A stretch of DNA of 64,000 nucleotides from Actinoplanes sp. SE50/110. Its GTDB lineage: Bacteria; Actinomycetota; Actinomycetes; Mycobacteriales; Micromonosporaceae. The stretch's first letter is position 1. Each line of letters opens with the position of its first letter. The notes below the pieces were generated by a model. That model saw only the letters and a program-made list of their open reading frames with translations. It made no database searches and was not told the origin of the DNA. Positions 37,955 through 45,705 of this stretch are shown in pieces. The position numbers and the translations under genes are program-made. The DNA lies in assembly GCF_900119315.1 (NCBI RefSeq), contig NZ_LT827010.1, positions 5,365,001 through 5,429,000 on the forward strand, given 5' to 3'.

Positions 37955-38404
37955 CTAGAGGCCGGTCACCGACCGCGTTGCGGTGTCGTAGCTGCGCGCC
38001 GCCACGAACTCTCCGCGCACGTCCGCCGGAGTGATCGTGGCGGCCGCCGCCGCGGGAAACCGGAGTGCCAGGCTGACGTGCGGAATCCACCGGTCCGGCG
38101 GCGGCCACGCCTGCGGCAGCGCCGACCACACCCGGAAATGCAGTTCCCTCAACTCCTCGGTCGGCGTCACCGCCCAGACCAGCGCCCTCCCGAGCATCCG
38201 CACCGGACCGAGCGCGGCGGCCACCGGCAGGTCCAGGTCGGGCAACCCAGCCAGCGACGCGGCGTTGACCAGGGTCAGATGCGGCCGGTTGGTGGGGTGC
38301 CGATGATCGGCGAGGCTGGGCAGGCCGGCGTCCCGCAAGAGCTCCCACTGCCGGCGTACGTCGTCTTCCCGTCCCGCATCGAGCAGCAGTTCCACGGTGT
38401 GCAC
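37955..38404 (-). CDS. 2'-5' RNA ligase / 2H phosphoesterase-family protein
   Basis: A 149-residue protein with the two tandem H-x-(T/S) motifs that define the 2H superfamily: NRPHLTLVNAASLAG at about 45 and WIPHVSLALRFP at about 115. Members hydrolyse or ligate 2'-5' or 2',3'-cyclic phosphodiester bonds in RNA or nucleotides. Length is short for the family (usually 170-200), but both motifs and the intervening strands are present. GTG 38404 is the start; there is no ribosome site, so a leaderless message is possible. The last residues are SVTGL. Confidence 0.8.
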   Translation of the reverse strand: MHTVELLLDAGREDDVRRQWELLRDAGLPSLADHRHPTNRPHLTLVNAASLAGLPDLDLPVAAALGPVRMLGRALVWAVTPTEELRELHFRVWSALPQAWPPPDRWIPHVSLALRFPAAAAATITPADVRGEFVAARSYDTATRSVTGL

Positions 38405-38481
38405 GGCACTATGCGTACCGCACGCGGGCACGGGGAACGCGCCCGGCCGGCCCGCCGGGCGCGTTCCCTCCCCCGATGTGG

Positions 38482-41400
38482 CTACTGCCGGTAGACGCCG
38501 AATTCGTAGAGCGAGTAGCCGTACGCCGTGGCCCGCGCCGTGTTGGTGATCCGGACGTAGCGGCCGGAGCCGTTGATCGCCAGGTTGTCGAAGCCGCCGT
38601 CGCCGGTGGTGGTCGCGTAGGCCGTGGTCCAGGTGGTGCCGTCGTTCGACGTCTGGATCTGGTACGCCGTGGCGTACGCCGCCTCCCACGCCAGGTTCAC
38701 GTGGTCGAACGACTGCACCGAGCCGAGGTCGACCTGCAGCCAGGCGGTGTCCACCCATTCGCTGGCCCAGCGGGTGCCGTAGTCGCCGTCGACCGCGTAC
38801 GACGGCAGCTGGGGTCCGTTAATGCCGGTCGGCTGGTACCCGGAGGCGGTGGCGGGCCTGCCCTTGGCCAGGTTGGTGCCGGTCACGGTGGGCGGCACCA
38901 CCCTGATCGACCGGGTTTCGATGCCGACGTTGCCCTGCCCGTCGAAGGCGTACACGTAGACCTTCCAGACGCCGAGTGTCTCGGGCGCCTTGACGGTGAA
39001 CGATCCGTTGCCGTTGTCGGTGAAACTGACGTTGGTCAGGCCGGTGCCACCGCTGATGTACTTGTCGGAGTACATCAGGTTGTAGCGGATCAGGTCGCCG
39101 TTCGGATCCGTCGTGCTGGTCGTGATCGTGTAGGTGCCGCCGGCCGGTACCGCCGCCGGGTTCGACACGGTCATCGCGGTGATCTCCGGCGCGGTGTTCG
39201 CCAGGGCCCTGCCGGTGTACGCCTTGGCCAGCGCCCCGTATCCGAGCCGCCGCCACCCTCCGGTGAAGGTGTTCAGCCAGACGCCGCCGAAGTCGTTCTC
39301 CAGGCCGTAGTGGAACTCGGTCGCGCCGAGCGCCACCCCCGGATGCGCGGTGATCGCGTTCCAGCTGGCCGTGTAGCCGTCGCGTTTCTGCAGGTCGCTC
39401 GGCTCGGTCGGCACCCCGTTGGCGTCGCCCGGCACCTCCCATTCGCCGGCCGGGCCGCCCTCGGTGACCACGTACGGCTTGGTGTAGCCGCCGGCCACCC
39501 AGTCGTCGTAGACGTTGCCGATCGCACCGTACGAGTTGACCGCGAGCAGGTCGAGGTGGGGCGCGTACTGCCGGTAGTACGGCCACGCCCCGGTGTACGC
39601 GTCGGTCGAGGTAACCGGGTGGTTCGGGTCGGCCGCGTGGATCGCGTCGGCGAGCTGGTCGACGAACTTGGCGTAACCGACGCGCCGCGCCTCGACGTCG
39701 GCCGCGGACAGCCCGTGGTCCTGCATGGTGAGGATGACCTCGTTGCCGACGTCCCACATCAGCGTGCCCGGGTTGCCCTTGAGCGCGTTGACCTGGTTGA
39801 CGATCGAGGTCTTCACCGAGTTCATGTACGCGGTGTCGTTGACGTAGTCGGCGCCCTGGTTGAGCCACTCCCCGACGATCACGTGGATGCCCTGCCGGGC
39901 CGCGGCGTTCAGCAGGATCGGGGTATCGGTGTCGTCGACGCCCCAGATCCGGATGGTGTTGACGCCCATGTTCTTCAGGTCGCGCAGGTAGCCGTCGGCG
40001 GCCCGGGCCGGCGGGCCGTAGGTCAGGCCCTTGATCTGGTACGGCTGCCCGTCGACGGTGAGCTTCCAGTTGCCCTGGCTGCCGGTCACCTTGACGACGC
40101 TGGGCCCGGCCGGGATCGCGGGGTCGGTCATGGCCGTCGGCGTGGTGCCGGTGGCCCGGGACACGGTCACCGAGTCGACGCTGAGCACGCCGCCCGGGGT
40201 CGTGTCGGCCGTCGGCGTGGTTCTGCCGGCGATCGCGTTCGGCAGCGAGCCCCCGATCGCCAGGTCGAGGCGCAGGAAGAAGCCGTGGTGCACGGCCGCG
40301 TTCCAGGCCGCGACGCCGACCTGCGACTCGCGCACCACCCAGCTCTGCCGCCCGTCGAGGTAGAAGCGGATCTCCTCGTCGGTCCTGGTCCGATCGACCA
40401 CCTGCGAGTACTCGTGGTAGCCGGTCTGGCAGCCGGCGCAGGACGCGAAGCCGGAGTTGCGGCCGTTGTACTCGGCGCACGGCCCGTCGGGGGCGGTGCC
40501 GCAGTGCAGCGTCTGGGACAGCTGGCTGCGCCCGTTGACGTCGGTCATGATGTCGGTCTCGCCGACACCCGGCCAGTTGGTGTAGTTGCCGCGGTACGCC
40601 GCGCCGGTGGCTCGGAAGCCCGGCCAGTAACCCAGGCCGTTGGCCACGTCGGGCTGCCTGAGCACCGCGGTGAACCTGGTGAGCTGCCCGGCGAGCGGCT
40701 CGAAGTCGGTGCGCCGGGTCTCCAGGCGGCCGGAGGTCCAGTTGCCGGAAGCGTCGCGCAGCGCCCTGATCGCCAGATGGCCGCTGCCGTCGAGGGACAC
40801 GTTCGCGGTGCTCGCGCTGGCCGTCTCGACCTCACCGGTGCCCCAGGCCGCGGCCCCGCCGGGGTAGGCGGTGCCGGTGCGCAGCAGCCAGTCGGCGGCG
40901 GACGGGGTGGTCCCCGACGTACCGTCGAAATCGTCCTGCCAGACCGTCGTGTAGTTCGTCGGATCCTGCGTGGGCGGCGTGCTCGGGGTGGTTGTCCCGC
41001 CGCCGGTGAGCACCTTGAACTCCCACAGCGAGTAGCCGTAGCCGGAGGCCCGCGTGGTGCCGTAGAGCCGGACGTAGCGGCCGCTGCCGCTGACCGTCAA
41101 CGCCTCGGTGCCGCCGGCACCGTTGCCGGTGGAGAAGATGTCGGTCCAGGTGGTCCCGTCCGGGCTTGTTTGGATCTTGTACGCCTTGCCGTACGCCCCC
41201 TCCCACTGCAGCACCACGCCGCAGAGGGTCTTGGTGGCGCCCAGGTCGACACGGATCCACTGCGGGTCGCTGAACTGGCTGGACCAGCGGGTCCCGGTGT
41301 TGCCGTCGACCGCCTTGTCGGCGCTGACGTCCGCTCCCTCGACCGACGACGCGGCGGCCGGCTGGCCCTGCGCGGCGTTCGTCGTGCAGTCGGCGCCCGG

Positions 41401-41916
41401 CGTGCCGGTGCTGAGCGAGCCGTAGACCTGGAACTCGTACAGGGAGTAGCCGTAGCCGGAGGCCCGCGCGGTGCCGTAGAGCCGGACATAGCGCCCGCTG
41501 CCGCTGACGGTCAGCGACTCGGTGCCGCCGGCGCCGCTGGTCGTCGCGTAGATGTCGGTCCAGGCCGTCCCGTCGCTGCTCGTCTGAATCCGGTACGCCT
41601 TGCCGTACGCCCCCTCCCACCGCAGCTCGACCTTGCTGATCGTGGCGGCGGCGCCGAGGTCGACCTGGATCCACTGCGGGTCGGTGAACCGGCTGGACCA
41701 GCGGGTGCCGGCATTGCCGTCGAAGGCGTTGCCCGGGCCGACGTCGGCGCCTTCCTGGGACGAGGCGGTGGCCGGCCTGCCCTGCGAGAGCAGGGTGTCG
41801 GCGGCGTTCGCGGCGGTGGCCACCGCGACCGCGGCGAGGCCGAGCAGCAGCGCGACGACCGCGGCGACGAGGGACGGTCGGCGGCGTCGCGGACCGGACG
41901 CGGATATTTGACTCAT
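38482..41916 (-). CDS. Secreted CBM32x2 - GH16-like - GH2/GH5-type barrel - CBM32 protein
   Basis: An 1144-residue extracellular protein. Order: signal peptide (about 1-38), two F5/8-type C (CBM32) domains (about 39-166 and 178-305; both with GYGYSLYEF or WEF near the end), a GH16-type jelly roll (about 325-580), a clan-A TIM barrel (about 610-905) with acid/base Glu in WDVGNEVILT and nucleophile Glu in YVVTEGGPAGEW, a beta-sandwich (about 910-1000) and a third CBM32 (about 1005-1144). In the GH16 part the catalytic ExDxxE reads GETDIMTDVN, so the second Glu is Thr and it may be inactive. It should bind and cut a beta-glucan-like polymer. ATG 41916 is the start; a GGAAAGCGCTCTCC operator lies 54 bases upstream. 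Confidence 0.88.
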   Translation of the reverse strand: MSQISASGPRRRRPSLVAAVVALLLGLAAVAVATAANAADTLLSQGRPATASSQEGADVGPGNAFDGNAGTRWSSRFTDPQWIQVDLGAAATISKVELRWEGAYGKAYRIQTSSDGTAWTDIYATTSGAGGTESLTVSGSGRYVRLYGTARASGYGYSLYEFQVYGSLSTGTPGADCTTNAAQGQPAAASSVEGADVSADKAVDGNTGTRWSSQFSDPQWIRVDLGATKTLCGVVLQWEGAYGKAYKIQTSPDGTTWTDIFSTGNGAGGTEALTVSGSGRYVRLYGTTRASGYGYSLWEFKVLTGGGTTTPSTPPTQDPTNYTTVWQDDFDGTSGTTPSAADWLLRTGTAYPGGAAAWGTGEVETASASTANVSLDGSGHLAIRALRDASGNWTSGRLETRRTDFEPLAGQLTRFTAVLRQPDVANGLGYWPGFRATGAAYRGNYTNWPGVGETDIMTDVNGRSQLSQTLHCGTAPDGPCAEYNGRNSGFASCAGCQTGYHEYSQVVDRTRTDEEIRFYLDGRQSWVVRESQVGVAAWNAAVHHGFFLRLDLAIGGSLPNAIAGRTTPTADTTPGGVLSVDSVTVSRATGTTPTAMTDPAIPAGPSVVKVTGSQGNWKLTVDGQPYQIKGLTYGPPARAADGYLRDLKNMGVNTIRIWGVDDTDTPILLNAAARQGIHVIVGEWLNQGADYVNDTAYMNSVKTSIVNQVNALKGNPGTLMWDVGNEVILTMQDHGLSAADVEARRVGYAKFVDQLADAIHAADPNHPVTSTDAYTGAWPYYRQYAPHLDLLAVNSYGAIGNVYDDWVAGGYTKPYVVTEGGPAGEWEVPGDANGVPTEPSDLQKRDGYTASWNAITAHPGVALGATEFHYGLENDFGGVWLNTFTGGWRRLGYGALAKAYTGRALANTAPEITAMTVSNPAAVPAGGTYTITTSTTDPNGDLIRYNLMYSDKYISGGTGLTNVSFTDNGNGSFTVKAPETLGVWKVYVYAFDGQGNVGIETRSIRVVPPTVTGTNLAKGRPATASGYQPTGINGPQLPSYAVDGDYGTRWASEWVDTAWLQVDLGSVQSFDHVNLAWEAAYATAYQIQTSNDGTTWTTAYATTTGDGGFDNLAINGSGRYVRITNTARATAYGYSLYEFGVYRQ

Positions 41917-41969
41917 GATCACCCCAACGGGGAATGTTGCGGACGGGGGCCTGCTCCGGAATCGAACAG

Positions 41970-41983
41970 GGAAAGCGCTCTCC
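41970..41983. promoter_or_regulatory. LacI-type operator copy 1
   Basis: GGAAAGCGCTCTCC, a near-palindrome of the kind bound by CebR/LacI-family regulators in actinobacteria. It lies upstream of the large CBM32/GH16-like gene (start 41916) and also upstream of the divergent DUF305-like gene (start 42069). The same sequence recurs at 44177 and 44280. Confidence 0.75.
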
Positions 41984-42068
41984 AAGCGAGAGCGATTGTT
42001 TCTCTCGTGTTGCCGGACGTCAATACTCGGCATTGACATCACGGTTCCGGAACTGGAAACTCCGCGAC

Positions 42069-42629
42069 GTGAGAACACGCCGCCGCCTCGGCGCCCTGGC
42101 GGCCGCCTGCGGGCTGGCCGCCGTCACCGCCTGCGGCTCCCCCACCGCTACCACCCCACCCGCCGGCCCACCGCCGGGCACCCCCGCGGCAAGCTTCGGC
42201 GGCACCGACATCGCCTGGATCCAGATCAACATCGCGATGGACGAGCAGCTGCTGCCGCTGCTCGCGCTGACCCCGAGCAACGGGGCGGACACCGGGTTAC
42301 GAGCAGTATCTGACCAGGTCAGGGCGCTTTCCGAGAGGGAACTCGGCACGCTGCGCAAGCTGCACGACGAGGCCGGGCTGTCCGGCGGGAATCCGCACGA
42401 GGGGATGCCGATGCCCGGGATGGTGACGCCGGCGATGCTCGCCGCGGCGACCGGGCAGCACGGGGCCGCGTTCGACCGGACCCTCGGCGTGGCGCTGCGG
42501 GAGTACCTGGAGCAGAGCCGGCAGCTGGCCGGCAGCGAGCAGTCGGCCGGTGCGGAAACGCGCACGAGGGCACTCGCGGCGAGCATTCTGCAAAGCCGCG
42601 CGGCGGCGCTCGGGGCGCTCAAGAAATAG
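42069..42629 (+). CDS. DUF305-like lipoprotein
   Basis: A 186-residue protein from GTG 42069. The signal peptide ends in a lipobox (GLAAVTAC, Cys at about 22), so it should be lipid-anchored outside. The rest is a helical ferritin-like DUF305 arrangement (IQINIAMDEQLLPLLALTPS, RALSERELGTLRKLHDE, HEGMPMPGMVTPAMLAA, TLGVALREYLEQSRQL). Normal DUF305 proteins have an HHxGAxxMA metal-type motif in the first helix; here those histidines are absent (MDEQLLPLL), so metal binding is doubtful. A -35-like TTGACA is at 42033-42038. It is divergent from the large glycoside hydrolase gene. Confidence 0.75.
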   Translation: MRTRRRLGALAAACGLAAVTACGSPTATTPPAGPPPGTPAASFGGTDIAWIQINIAMDEQLLPLLALTPSNGADTGLRAVSDQVRALSERELGTLRKLHDEAGLSGGNPHEGMPMPGMVTPAMLAAATGQHGAAFDRTLGVALREYLEQSRQLAGSEQSAGAETRTRALAASILQSRAAALGALKK

Positions 42630-42689
42630 TGCTGAAAACGTACGGGAAAAATTCGTTGTCGATATTGCTTTTGACCGTCGGTGGAAGCG

Positions 42690-42729
42690 CCCCGGCCGAG
42701 GGCAGTCAATGCTGTCACCCCGGCCGGGG
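42690..42729. terminator. Hairpin between convergent genes
   Basis: CCCCGGCCG at 42690-42698 pairs perfectly with CGGCCGGGG at 42721-42729 around a 22-base loop. It lies between the stops of the DUF305-like and the DUF1996 genes. Confidence 0.6.
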
Positions 42730-42741
42730 GCGGTCGGTGGG

Positions 42742-44142
42742 TTACGGGAGTTCGTAGTTCTCGTTGAGCGCGGCTCCCCGGTCCGGCTTGTACTGGTCGA
42801 AACCGCGCGGGTTGCACTGCAGCCCACCGTTGATGCAGTGCGTGGTCAGCGCCGCGAGCGTCGGCCCGTCCCAGGCGTTGAACACGTCGTAGTGGAACGA
42901 GTAGCCTCGCCCGCTCGCGAAGTGCACGTTGGCCATGGTGCCGCTGACCGGCCAGGCCATCTTGAACTCGATCATCGGCACCGCGACCGGGTGGTCGGCC
43001 GGGCAGACGCCGACGATCGGGTACGCCATGTGGCTCTTGTGGTCGGGCGTGTCCAGGTGGATGCCGTCCCAGCAGCTCGGCGCCTGCAGTCGGACGTTGA
43101 GCTGGGATCCGGCGACGCAGTTCGCCGGGATGTCCCAGTTGCGGGTGCTGTCGCCGCACTCGAAGCCTTCGACGGCGCCCGGGTTGTTGCGGAATTCGTC
43201 GATGGTCGCGTTCGGGCTGCCGACGACGTAGCGCAGCCCGGCCGGGAACGGCCGGACGCTGGTGTAGTCGAGCACTCCACTCTTGTAGTAGATGACCTGC
43301 GGGCCGTCCGGCTGCACCGCGGTGTCGCCGTTGAGCAGGGTCGGCATCCAGTAGCCGGTCTTGTCCCCGGGGGTGATGCAGGAGGTGCCTCCGGCCTGCA
43401 GCGACGCCAGTGTGGTGGTGGCGTTGGTGGTCCGGTTGCCCAGGAAGGTGTGTGAGTGCGAGGCCCCGGGCAGGCCGGGGAAGACGATCGGGTCGTCGGT
43501 GAGGTTCGTGCGGCTGACCGAGCAGTTCGCCTGGAATTCGTGGTGGGTGACCGGCGGGTTCTGTGCGGGCGGGGTCGCGGTGGACGGGATCACGCCGGTG
43601 ACCGGCGGGTTCGCCATGATGTAGCCGGGGCCGTCGGTGGCCGGCGGGGTGACCGTCGACGTGCCGTAGACCCGGAATTCGTACAGCGAGTAACCGTATC
43701 CGGTGCCGCGCTGGGTGCCGTACATCCGCACGTACCTGCCGGTGCCGGTGACGCTCAGCGTCTGTGTGCCGCCGGCGCCCGTGGTGGTGCTGTAGATGGT
43801 GGTCCAGGCGGTCCCGTCGGGCGAGGTCTGGATCTGGAAGGACTTGGCGTACGCCGCTTCCCACTGCAGTGTGACCTGCGTGATCGTGGCGGCGGCGCCG
43901 AGGTCGACGCGCAGCCACTGCGGGTCGGCCCACTGGCTGCCCCACCGGGTGTCGGAGCGCCCGTCGACCGCGGCGATGGCGGGGGACTCGCCGTTCTCGA
44001 CGGACGACGCGAGTGCGGGCCGGCCCTGCGACAGCAGGGTGTCGGCGGCGCTGGCCGGCTGGATGACAGCGACCAGCCAGGCGCCGGCCAGCAGCGCGGC
44101 GCTCAGGGGCGCCACGAGCCTGCGGAGCGTTCTTCTGTTCAC
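42742..44142 (-). CDS. Secreted CBM32-DUF1996 protein
   Basis: A 466-residue extracellular protein: signal peptide (about 1-32, ending QPASA), one CBM32/F5-8C domain (about 33-160, ending GYGYSLYEFRVYG), a linker, and a DUF1996 domain (about 195-466; THHEFQANCSVSRTNLTDDP, GASHSHTFLGNRTTN, and YWMPTLLNGDTAVQPDG, WPVSGTMANVHFASG). DUF1996 proteins occur in fungi and actinobacteria and are linked with cell-wall polysaccharides, but no reaction is established. Start GTG 44142 with GGGAG eight bases upstream. Its CBM32 closely resembles those of the large protein downstream. A LacI-type operator copy lies 35 bases upstream. Confidence 0.88.
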   Translation of the reverse strand: MNRRTLRRLVAPLSAALLAGAWLVAVIQPASAADTLLSQGRPALASSVENGESPAIAAVDGRSDTRWGSQWADPQWLRVDLGAAATITQVTLQWEAAYAKSFQIQTSPDGTAWTTIYSTTTGAGGTQTLSVTGTGRYVRMYGTQRGTGYGYSLYEFRVYGTSTVTPPATDGPGYIMANPPVTGVIPSTATPPAQNPPVTHHEFQANCSVSRTNLTDDPIVFPGLPGASHSHTFLGNRTTNATTTLASLQAGGTSCITPGDKTGYWMPTLLNGDTAVQPDGPQVIYYKSGVLDYTSVRPFPAGLRYVVGSPNATIDEFRNNPGAVEGFECGDSTRNWDIPANCVAGSQLNVRLQAPSCWDGIHLDTPDHKSHMAYPIVGVCPADHPVAVPMIEFKMAWPVSGTMANVHFASGRGYSFHYDVFNAWDGPTLAALTTHCINGGLQCNPRGFDQYKPDRGAALNENYELP

Positions 44143-44176
44143 GGGGGATCTCCCAAGGTTGGCGGACGATACGCTT

Positions 44177-44190
44177 GGAGAGCGCTTTCC
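44177..44190. promoter_or_regulatory. LacI-type operator copy 2
   Basis: GGAGAGCGCTTTCC, the exact inverse complement of the copies at 41970 and 44280. It lies 35 bases before the start of the DUF1996 gene, in the region shared with the divergent LacI gene. Confidence 0.8.
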
Positions 44191-44279
44191 AGTTTTCGAG
44201 GGTGTTACCACCGACGTCAATGGTTTTCCGTTCCGGAACGTCGAGTGCCCCTGTTTGTCCCGGTTCGATCAACGGCCGC

Positions 44280-44293
44280 GGAAAGCGCTCTCC
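44280..44293. promoter_or_regulatory. LacI-type operator copy 3
   Basis: GGAAAGCGCTCTCC, 22 bases before the LacI start codon, with a -10-like CTATAAC just after it (44301-44307). Binding here would block the regulator's own promoter. Confidence 0.8.
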
Positions 44294-44314
44294 AGCCGTG
44301 CTATAACTGCGGGC

Positions 44315-45346
44315 ATGCAGAGCCAGCGGCTACCGACGCTCGAGGACGTGGCCCGGGTGGCGGGCGTCTCGAGAGCCACCGTCTCCCGAGTCGTCAACGG
44401 CGTCCGCAACGTCGACCCGCAGTTGCACGAGCTGGTCTGGAGCGCCGTCGAGCAGACCGGCTACGTGCCGAACAGGCTGGCCCGCTCGCTGGTCACCCGG
44501 CGCACCGGCACGATCGCCCTGGTCGTCTCCGACTCGGAGACCCACGACGACGACCCGTTCATGAGCCGCTTCTTCGCCGACCCGTATTTCGGTCGGGTCG
44601 TCGGCGGCCTGATGAGCGTGCTGCGCCCCGCCGCCACCCAGCTGGCCCTGCAGATGGTCGGCGCCGACGGTCACAAACGTCTGGTCGGCGATCTGCGCAA
44701 CGGCCAGGCCGACGGTGCCGTGGTGCTCTCCCTGCCGGCCCGCGACCCGCTGCCCGGCCTGCTCGCCGCGGCCGGCATCCCGGCCGTGCTGATCGGCCGC
44801 CCACCCGAGCCGGTCCCGATCAGCTACGTCGACCTGGCCAACGAGACCGGCGCCGCGCTGGCCGCCGACCGCCTGGTCGCCCGCGGCTGCCGGCAGATCG
44901 CCATGATCTCCGGCCCCGCCGACGTCCCGGCCAGCCAGGACCGCGTCACCGGCTTCCGCCGTGCGATGGCCCGGCACGGCCACGCCTGGGTGCCCACCCT
45001 GGCCGGCAACTTCACCCAGGACAGCGGCGAGCGCGCGATGCGCGCCCTGCTGGCCGCCGAGCCGCACCTGGACGGCGTGTTCGTCGCCAACGACCTGATG
45101 GCCCTGGGCGCCCTGCTCGTCCTGCGGGATGCCGGCAAACGGGTCCCGGAGGACGTCGCGGTCGTCGGCTTCGACGACAGCAGCGCGGCGCTGGCCGCCC
45201 GCCCGGCCCTCACCACGGTCCGCCACCCACTGGAGGACATGGCCGCCGAGGCCGCCAAACTCCTGCTCCTGCGCATCGACGACCCGGCGGCCCGGGTCAG
45301 CTCGGTGATCTACGAGCCGACCCTGGTGCGCCGCCACTCCGCTTAG
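44315..45346 (+). CDS. LacI-family repressor of the local polysaccharide genes
   Basis: A 343-residue LacI protein: HTH LEDVARVAGVSRATVSRVVN, GVRNVDPQLHELVWSAVEQT, the hinge region NRLARSLVTRRT, and a sugar-binding domain ending VPEDVAVVGFDDSSAALAAR. The HTH is of the CebR type, whose members bind GGGAGCGCTCCC-like palindromes in cellulose/glucan regulons. Three copies of a related box lie before this gene, before the DUF1996 gene and before the CBM32/GH16-like gene, so it most likely controls all three and itself. The inducer is probably a short glucan or other oligosaccharide. Confidence 0.92.
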   Translation: MQSQRLPTLEDVARVAGVSRATVSRVVNGVRNVDPQLHELVWSAVEQTGYVPNRLARSLVTRRTGTIALVVSDSETHDDDPFMSRFFADPYFGRVVGGLMSVLRPAATQLALQMVGADGHKRLVGDLRNGQADGAVVLSLPARDPLPGLLAAAGIPAVLIGRPPEPVPISYVDLANETGAALAADRLVARGCRQIAMISGPADVPASQDRVTGFRRAMARHGHAWVPTLAGNFTQDSGERAMRALLAAEPHLDGVFVANDLMALGALLVLRDAGKRVPEDVAVVGFDDSSAALAARPALTTVRHPLEDMAAEAAKLLLLRIDDPAARVSSVIYEPTLVRRHSA

Positions 45347-45705
45347 CTTGGCGTTCAACCTCCAGCGCAGATCCGTGCCCCAGAGGCGGGATCGTAGCGG
45401 TTTTGGCGTTACCTACGCTCGGTGACGGCCCATGGCTCGGGTGGGGCTGGAGCGGGTGCGGACCGCGCGTTGTACGCGGCTACTTATCTACTGGTGGGAC
45501 GACCGCAGCCCGGGCCAGGCTTGGTCGAGGTGACCGGTGGGATCGCTCGTATTGCGGCTGTCCACCGCTGGTTGGTATGACTCACTCATGGCATGCGTCC
45601 TGCCGGTCACCGTGGCGCGGAGAGGCTCAAGAGGGGACTGCCCAGCTCGAAGTAGCGCTGCCCTCCTCGCCGGATTCACCCCCGGTTCGATCGAGGAGAG
45701 CAGGC
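45347..45705. other. Non-coding left flank of the IS110 element, possible bridge-RNA region
   Basis: About 360 bases with no gene. A perfect 9-base inverted repeat (GGTGACCGG at 45529-45537 and CCGGTCACC at 45603-45611) encloses a second one (CGGTGG at 45535-45540 and CCACCG at 45562-45567), and CCGCG/CGCGG flank TTGTA-containing sequence near 45463-45479. IS110-group elements are known to encode a structured bridge RNA in the non-coding end upstream of the recombinase. The exact left end of the element is not visible. Confidence 0.4.

Noticed and set aside
37952-37961. Palindrome CCTCTAGAGG between the DoxX-like and the RNA-ligase-like genes
   Set aside because: Only ten bases, includes a stop codon of a gene, and lies between convergent ends where no operator is expected.
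38476-42036. Plus-strand open frame of 1186 codons opposite the CBM32/GH16-like gene
   Set aside because: Val/Gly/Arg-rich shadow with no domain; the minus strand is a well-formed secreted protein with signal peptide and operator.
43456-45705. Upstream extension of the IS110 transposase frame
   Set aside because: It reads antisense through the DUF1996 gene and out of frame through LacI; the family starts at the GMDPHK block.
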